DNA of 8,480 nt. Source: Chloroflexota bacterium. Lineage in GTDB: Bacteria > Chloroflexota > Anaerolineae > B4-G1. The position numbers were made by a program, and so were the translations under genes. Where the stretch lies: the NCBI GenBank assembly GCA_011046405.1, contig DSAR01000330.1, positions 1 to 8,480 of the forward strand, written 5' to 3'. The notes below the pieces were generated by a model, which was not told the DNA's origin, ran no database searches, and saw nothing but the letters and a program-made list of their open reading frames with translations. Below, piece by piece: positions 6,196 to 8,480 of this stretch (position 1 is its first letter; each line of letters opens with the position of its first letter).

Positions 6196-8184
6196 ATGCA
6201 CGTTTTACGTCAGGGACTCAAATCCATCCAACGGGGCGCCCTGGCCGCCCTCGTGCTGTTGCTCGCCTCGCCGGGCTGGCCGATGACGTACGGCCAGCCC
6301 GCACACACGTCGCACCCTCACGACGAACAGCAGCGCGCCGGCGCGACCTACTACGTGGCCAACCCACCTCTGGGAAACGACGCCAACCCCGGCACGGCGG
6401 GCGCGCCCTGGGCGCACTGCCCGGGCATGCCCGGTTGGACCGGGAGCGCCACGCTACAGGCGGGGGACACGGTCTATTTCGATAGCGGAGGGACGTGGGA
6501 AACCGCGACCGGCAGCGCGCTCTTGCAAGTCGTTGGCGGCGTGACGTATGATGGTAGCACGTGGGGGACAGGTGAACGGGCGACGTTGCGCGCCAACGCC
6601 GGCCTCCATCGCTCGGTCATCAACCTGATGGAGGACCATCCCGACCTGCCGACGATCGTCCGTGGATTCGAGGTGGACGCCAACGGCCAGGAGACGTCGG
6701 GCATCGCCATCAATTGGCCCCAGTCGGCGGGCAGCATGACGGGCGCCGTCAAACGGATCGAGGATTGCGTCGTACACGACGTGTTCAGCCAGAGCGGTGC
6801 CGGCTCGTATGAATACGGGATCGTAGTCAGCAGCGGTTGGGGCGGCCACCGGCGCGTCAGCAACGTCGAAATCCTCGATTGCGAGGTGTACAACATCTCG
6901 CGCGGCGGCGTCAACATCTATGCCGCCAACGACGACCCCAATAGCGGGATCAGCAACGTGCTGGTGCGCGGCTGCGAGATCTATGCCACCGGATTGGACC
7001 CCAACTATGCCGGGTCGGCGCTCGTCGCCAAGAACCACACGGCGAACGTCGTCTTTGAGTACAACACCGTGCGCGACCCGGTGCGGGGGATCGGCATCGG
7101 GATCAGCACGCACGATGCGACCTTCGACGGGCCTGAGAATCTGGTCATCCGGCACAACATTGTCGCCAACAGCGCCCACGCCGGCGTGTATATCCAGGCG
7201 GCGAACCTGAGTGTAGAGATCTATGGCAATCTGTTCTCCAATAACCGCTACGAGGGGATCAACTTTGCCAGCGGGTTGACGGGGGACCTGGCGGCGCGGG
7301 TATACAACAACACCTTTTACCACAACTATCCGCTCAGTTGGGGCAGCGACGTGCGCGTCTATGACAACAGCGCCAACATCTCGGCCCTGGAGTTTACGAA
7401 CAATATCATCTATACCACCGGCGCGGTCGCCAACACCCGCAGCTTGTTGGACACCGCCGGAAGAATCACGCAGCACACCCACAACCTCTACTACCGGCCC
7501 GGCGGGGGAACGCTCGTCGTCGCCCAGGGAAGCTCGTACTACGCCGGCAACATCACCGCGTGGGAACCGACCGCATTGACCGCCGACCCCCTTTTCAGAG
7601 ACCCCTCCGACCTGCCGTCAGGGTTTACCGGCCTTTTTGGGGTGGACATTCGCCCCAACAGGGAGGGGCTGAACATCACGGCCGCCTCTCCGGCGCGAGA
7701 CTCGGGCGCCACGCTGCCTGCCCCATACGAGCGTAGCATCAACAGCGTCATCCGCCCCTGCGGCGCCGGGTGGGACATTGGCGCGTACGAGTTCACGCCG
7801 TCGCTGACGCTGCACGGCGCGCCGGGCAACCGGGCCGTGCGCCTGACCTGGCGCGTCGACGTGACCCTGCCCGCCACGACCACCTGGACGATCCGCTACG
7901 ACGGCCCGGCCGGCGACCAACCCTCGCCTGTCGCCGGCCTCCCCGAACCGGCGCGCGCCTACACCCTCACCGGCCTGACCAACTATACCTGGTACACCGT
8001 CACCCTGCACGCGGTGGGCGCGACGCCGCTGTCCGACACGGTGCGCGTGATGCCCACCGACCGCTTCATCTATCTGCCGCTGATCACATCAAAAAAATCG
8101 TATCTACTCAGCCCTGTCTCCGATGCGTCGTTGCGAGGAGACCGCAGGCCGACGGCCTGCCCAGAGCGTAGCGAAGGGAAGTAA
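6196..8184 (+). CDS. Exported right-handed parallel beta-helix protein with one Fn3-like module; C-terminus extended into a palindromic repeat
   Basis: Residues 1 to about 30 form a signal peptide with Arg/Lys at 5-13 and a hydrophobic core at 15-24. ATYYVANPPLGNDANPGT (50-67) is the usual entry motif of DUF1565/pectate-lyase-like beta-helices. Residues about 85-470 contain repeated coil patterns with Asn ladders and strands such as VEILDCEVYN (224-233), VLVRGCEIYA (255-264), VVFEYNTVRD (285-294), LVIRHNIVANS (316-326), VEIYGNLFSNN (340-350) and ALEFTNNIIY (397-406). The fold is typical of polysaccharide lyases, hydrolases and adhesins; I cannot place catalytic residues. ADPLFRDP (463-470) and SPARDSG (498-504) lead to WDIGAYEF (526-533), the junction typical of 'choice-of-anchor Q' proteins. 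One fibronectin-III-like module (about 535-620) follows, then FIYLPLI (624-630). Unlike its neighbours the frame does not stop there: 32 more residues (631-662) are read, the last 20 from the repeat at 8122-8240, giving a low-complexity ...CPERSEGK end. The extension probably arose by repeat insertion. Confidence 0.88.
   Translation: MHVLRQGLKSIQRGALAALVLLLASPGWPMTYGQPAHTSHPHDEQQRAGATYYVANPPLGNDANPGTAGAPWAHCPGMPGWTGSATLQAGDTVYFDSGGTWETATGSALLQVVGGVTYDGSTWGTGERATLRANAGLHRSVINLMEDHPDLPTIVRGFEVDANGQETSGIAINWPQSAGSMTGAVKRIEDCVVHDVFSQSGAGSYEYGIVVSSGWGGHRRVSNVEILDCEVYNISRGGVNIYAANDDPNSGISNVLVRGCEIYATGLDPNYAGSALVAKNHTANVVFEYNTVRDPVRGIGIGISTHDATFDGPENLVIRHNIVANSAHAGVYIQAANLSVEIYGNLFSNNRYEGINFASGLTGDLAARVYNNTFYHNYPLSWGSDVRVYDNSANISALEFTNNIIYTTGAVANTRSLLDTAGRITQHTHNLYYRPGGGTLVVAQGSSYYAGNITAWEPTALTADPLFRDPSDLPSGFTGLFGVDIRPNREGLNITAASPARDSGATLPAPYERSINSVIRPCGAGWDIGAYEFTPSLTLHGAPGNRAVRLTWRVDVTLPATTTWTIRYDGPAGDQPSPVAGLPEPARAYTLTGLTNYTWYTVTLHAVGATPLSDTVRVMPTDRFIYLPLITSKKSYLLSPVSDASLRGDRRPTACPERSEGK
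7900..8007 (+). repeat. Copy 2 of the 108-bp coding direct repeat (Fn3-like module)
   Basis: Partner of 5508-5615, offset by 2392 bases and 107/108 identical by eye. It lies in the single fibronectin-III-like module of the beta-helix gene, whereas copy 1 lies in the first of two modules of the preceding gene. Confidence 0.95.
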
Positions 8185-8240
8185 CACCCTCCGTCGACCG
8201 GGGAGATTGCCTCGCGGTCTCCGACAGCTCGCAATGACAC
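8122..8240. repeat. Palindromic interspersed repeat (TTGCGAG...CTCGCAA type) overlapping a gene end
   Basis: The terminal arms CGTTGCGAG (8129-8137) and CTCGCAATG (8228-8236) pair with one mismatch. GGAGACCGC (8137-8145) pairs perfectly with GCGGTCTCC (8214-8222). Inside lie a hairpin GCAGGCC-GAC-GGCCTGC (8144-8160) and the stretch CCAGAGCGTAGCGAAGGG (8161-8178). When translated, this kind of element yields the familiar CPERSEG / SLRSGQA peptides seen as spurious protein tails. I recall CATTGCGAG-ended palindromes as widespread non-autonomous, MITE-like repeats in many bacterial phyla. No transposase is present. It supplies the last 20 codons and stop of the upstream gene. Confidence 0.85.
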
Positions 8241-8261
8241 AGTTACAAAAAATCTTTGCTT

Positions 8262-8274
8262 AAGGAGAATCAAT
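8262..8274 (+). promoter_or_regulatory. Ribosome binding site and leader that set the TTG start of the last gene
   Basis: AAGGAGAATCAAT is identical to 656-668. There it is followed by ATGAAAAC, here by TGAAAAC, so the T at 8274 becomes the first base of a TTG start. This alignment is the main reason for choosing TTG at 8274 over the ATG at 8316. Confidence 0.7.
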
Positions 8275-8480
8275 TGAAAACGCAGACATGTTTCAAGAAA
8301 GGCTTCTCAGTGGCCATGTTGGTATTGTTGGGCGGGGCAGTGATGCATCCTATGCTAGCCGCGCCCGCCGCTCCAGTTCTCGCAGCCGACGCCCCGGTCG
8401 TTTCTGTGGCGGCCGCGGCGACCGCAACGAGCAACGCTGACTGGGAACCCCCCATCGGTATTCCCTGGCCCGAGTTTGGC
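8274..8480 (+). CDS. Exported protein, N-terminal part (3'-truncated by window edge)
   Basis: The TTG start, seven bases after AAGGAG, opens a frame of 69 codons that is still open at the window end. The product begins MKTQTCFKKGFSVAMLVLLG. It has a basic n-region (Lys2, Lys8, Lys9), a hydrophobic core at about 11-24 and a likely signal-peptidase site in the Ala-rich stretch 29-39 (LAA, VLAA). A low-complexity Ala/Val/Thr linker (40-55) then precedes NADWEPPIGIPWPEFG. The ...IGIPxPxFG string reminds me of the segment just before the first coil in some secreted beta-helix proteins; this is a weak recollection and the product is best left as an exported protein of unknown function. Starting instead at the ATG at 8316 would remove the basic n-region. 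The gene follows the beta-helix gene by 89 bases, most of which is the palindromic repeat. Confidence 0.72.
   Translation, partial: MKTQTCFKKGFSVAMLVLLGGAVMHPMLAAPAAPVLAADAPVVSVAAAATATSNADWEPPIGIPWPEFG

Noticed and set aside
8144..8184. CPERSEGK protein tail as a functional peptide motif
   Set aside because: It is the translation of a palindromic intergenic repeat and is better read as a by-product of repeat insertion.
8270..8455. Minus-strand frame of 61 codons at the window end
   Set aside because: It is an Ala-rich shadow of the exported-protein start on the + strand, which has a ribosome binding site and a signal peptide.

Overview
The window is a GC-rich stretch in which all six recognisable genes, two of them cut by the window edges, lie on the + strand. 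At least four, and probably five, encode exported proteins. Repeated endings of the form aromatic-Leu-Pro-Leu-Val/Ile near the extreme C-terminus, DUF11 and fibronectin-III-like modules, and interspersed palindromic repeats together suggest a Chloroflexota bacterium (Anaerolineae/Caldilineae-like), probably environmental. This assignment comes from pattern recall and was not searched.

Layout. (1) Bases 2-628: C-terminal part of a secreted protein, probably a parallel beta-helix protein, ending in two fibronectin-III-like modules and a YLPLVLR tail. (2) 669-2477: exported protein with an N-terminal hydrolase-like domain of unknown function, two DUF11-type repeats and an FLPLVMRD tail. (3) 2642-3745: family-18 glycoside hydrolase (chitinase-like) with an intact DxxDxDxE motif but no visible signal peptide or tail. 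(4) 3765-5984: exported protein with a probable alpha/alpha-toroid, polysaccharide-lyase-like body, a cysteine cluster, two fibronectin-III-like modules and a YLPLVLR tail. (5) 6196-8184: exported right-handed beta-helix protein with a WDIGAYEF junction, one fibronectin-III-like module and a YLPLI tail that runs on into a palindromic repeat. (6) 8274 to the window end: N-terminus of another exported protein starting at TTG. Intergenic gaps are 40, 164, 19, 211 and 89 bases; none exceeds 300. Three of them hold palindromic elements (2578-2606, 5990-6157, 8122-8240).

Function. The set looks like a secretome island: proteins with different polysaccharide-related folds (beta-helix, GH18, alpha/alpha toroid) and one unassigned hydrolase-like domain, most carrying interchangeable C-terminal display modules. 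A 108-base block that differs at one position between two otherwise unrelated genes shows that these modules are being shuffled or homogenised. No sortase, transporter, regulator, tRNA, rRNA or CRISPR array is visible. The most interesting possibility is that the short LPLV-type tail is a sorting or anchoring signal; the sequence shows the recurrence but not the mechanism.
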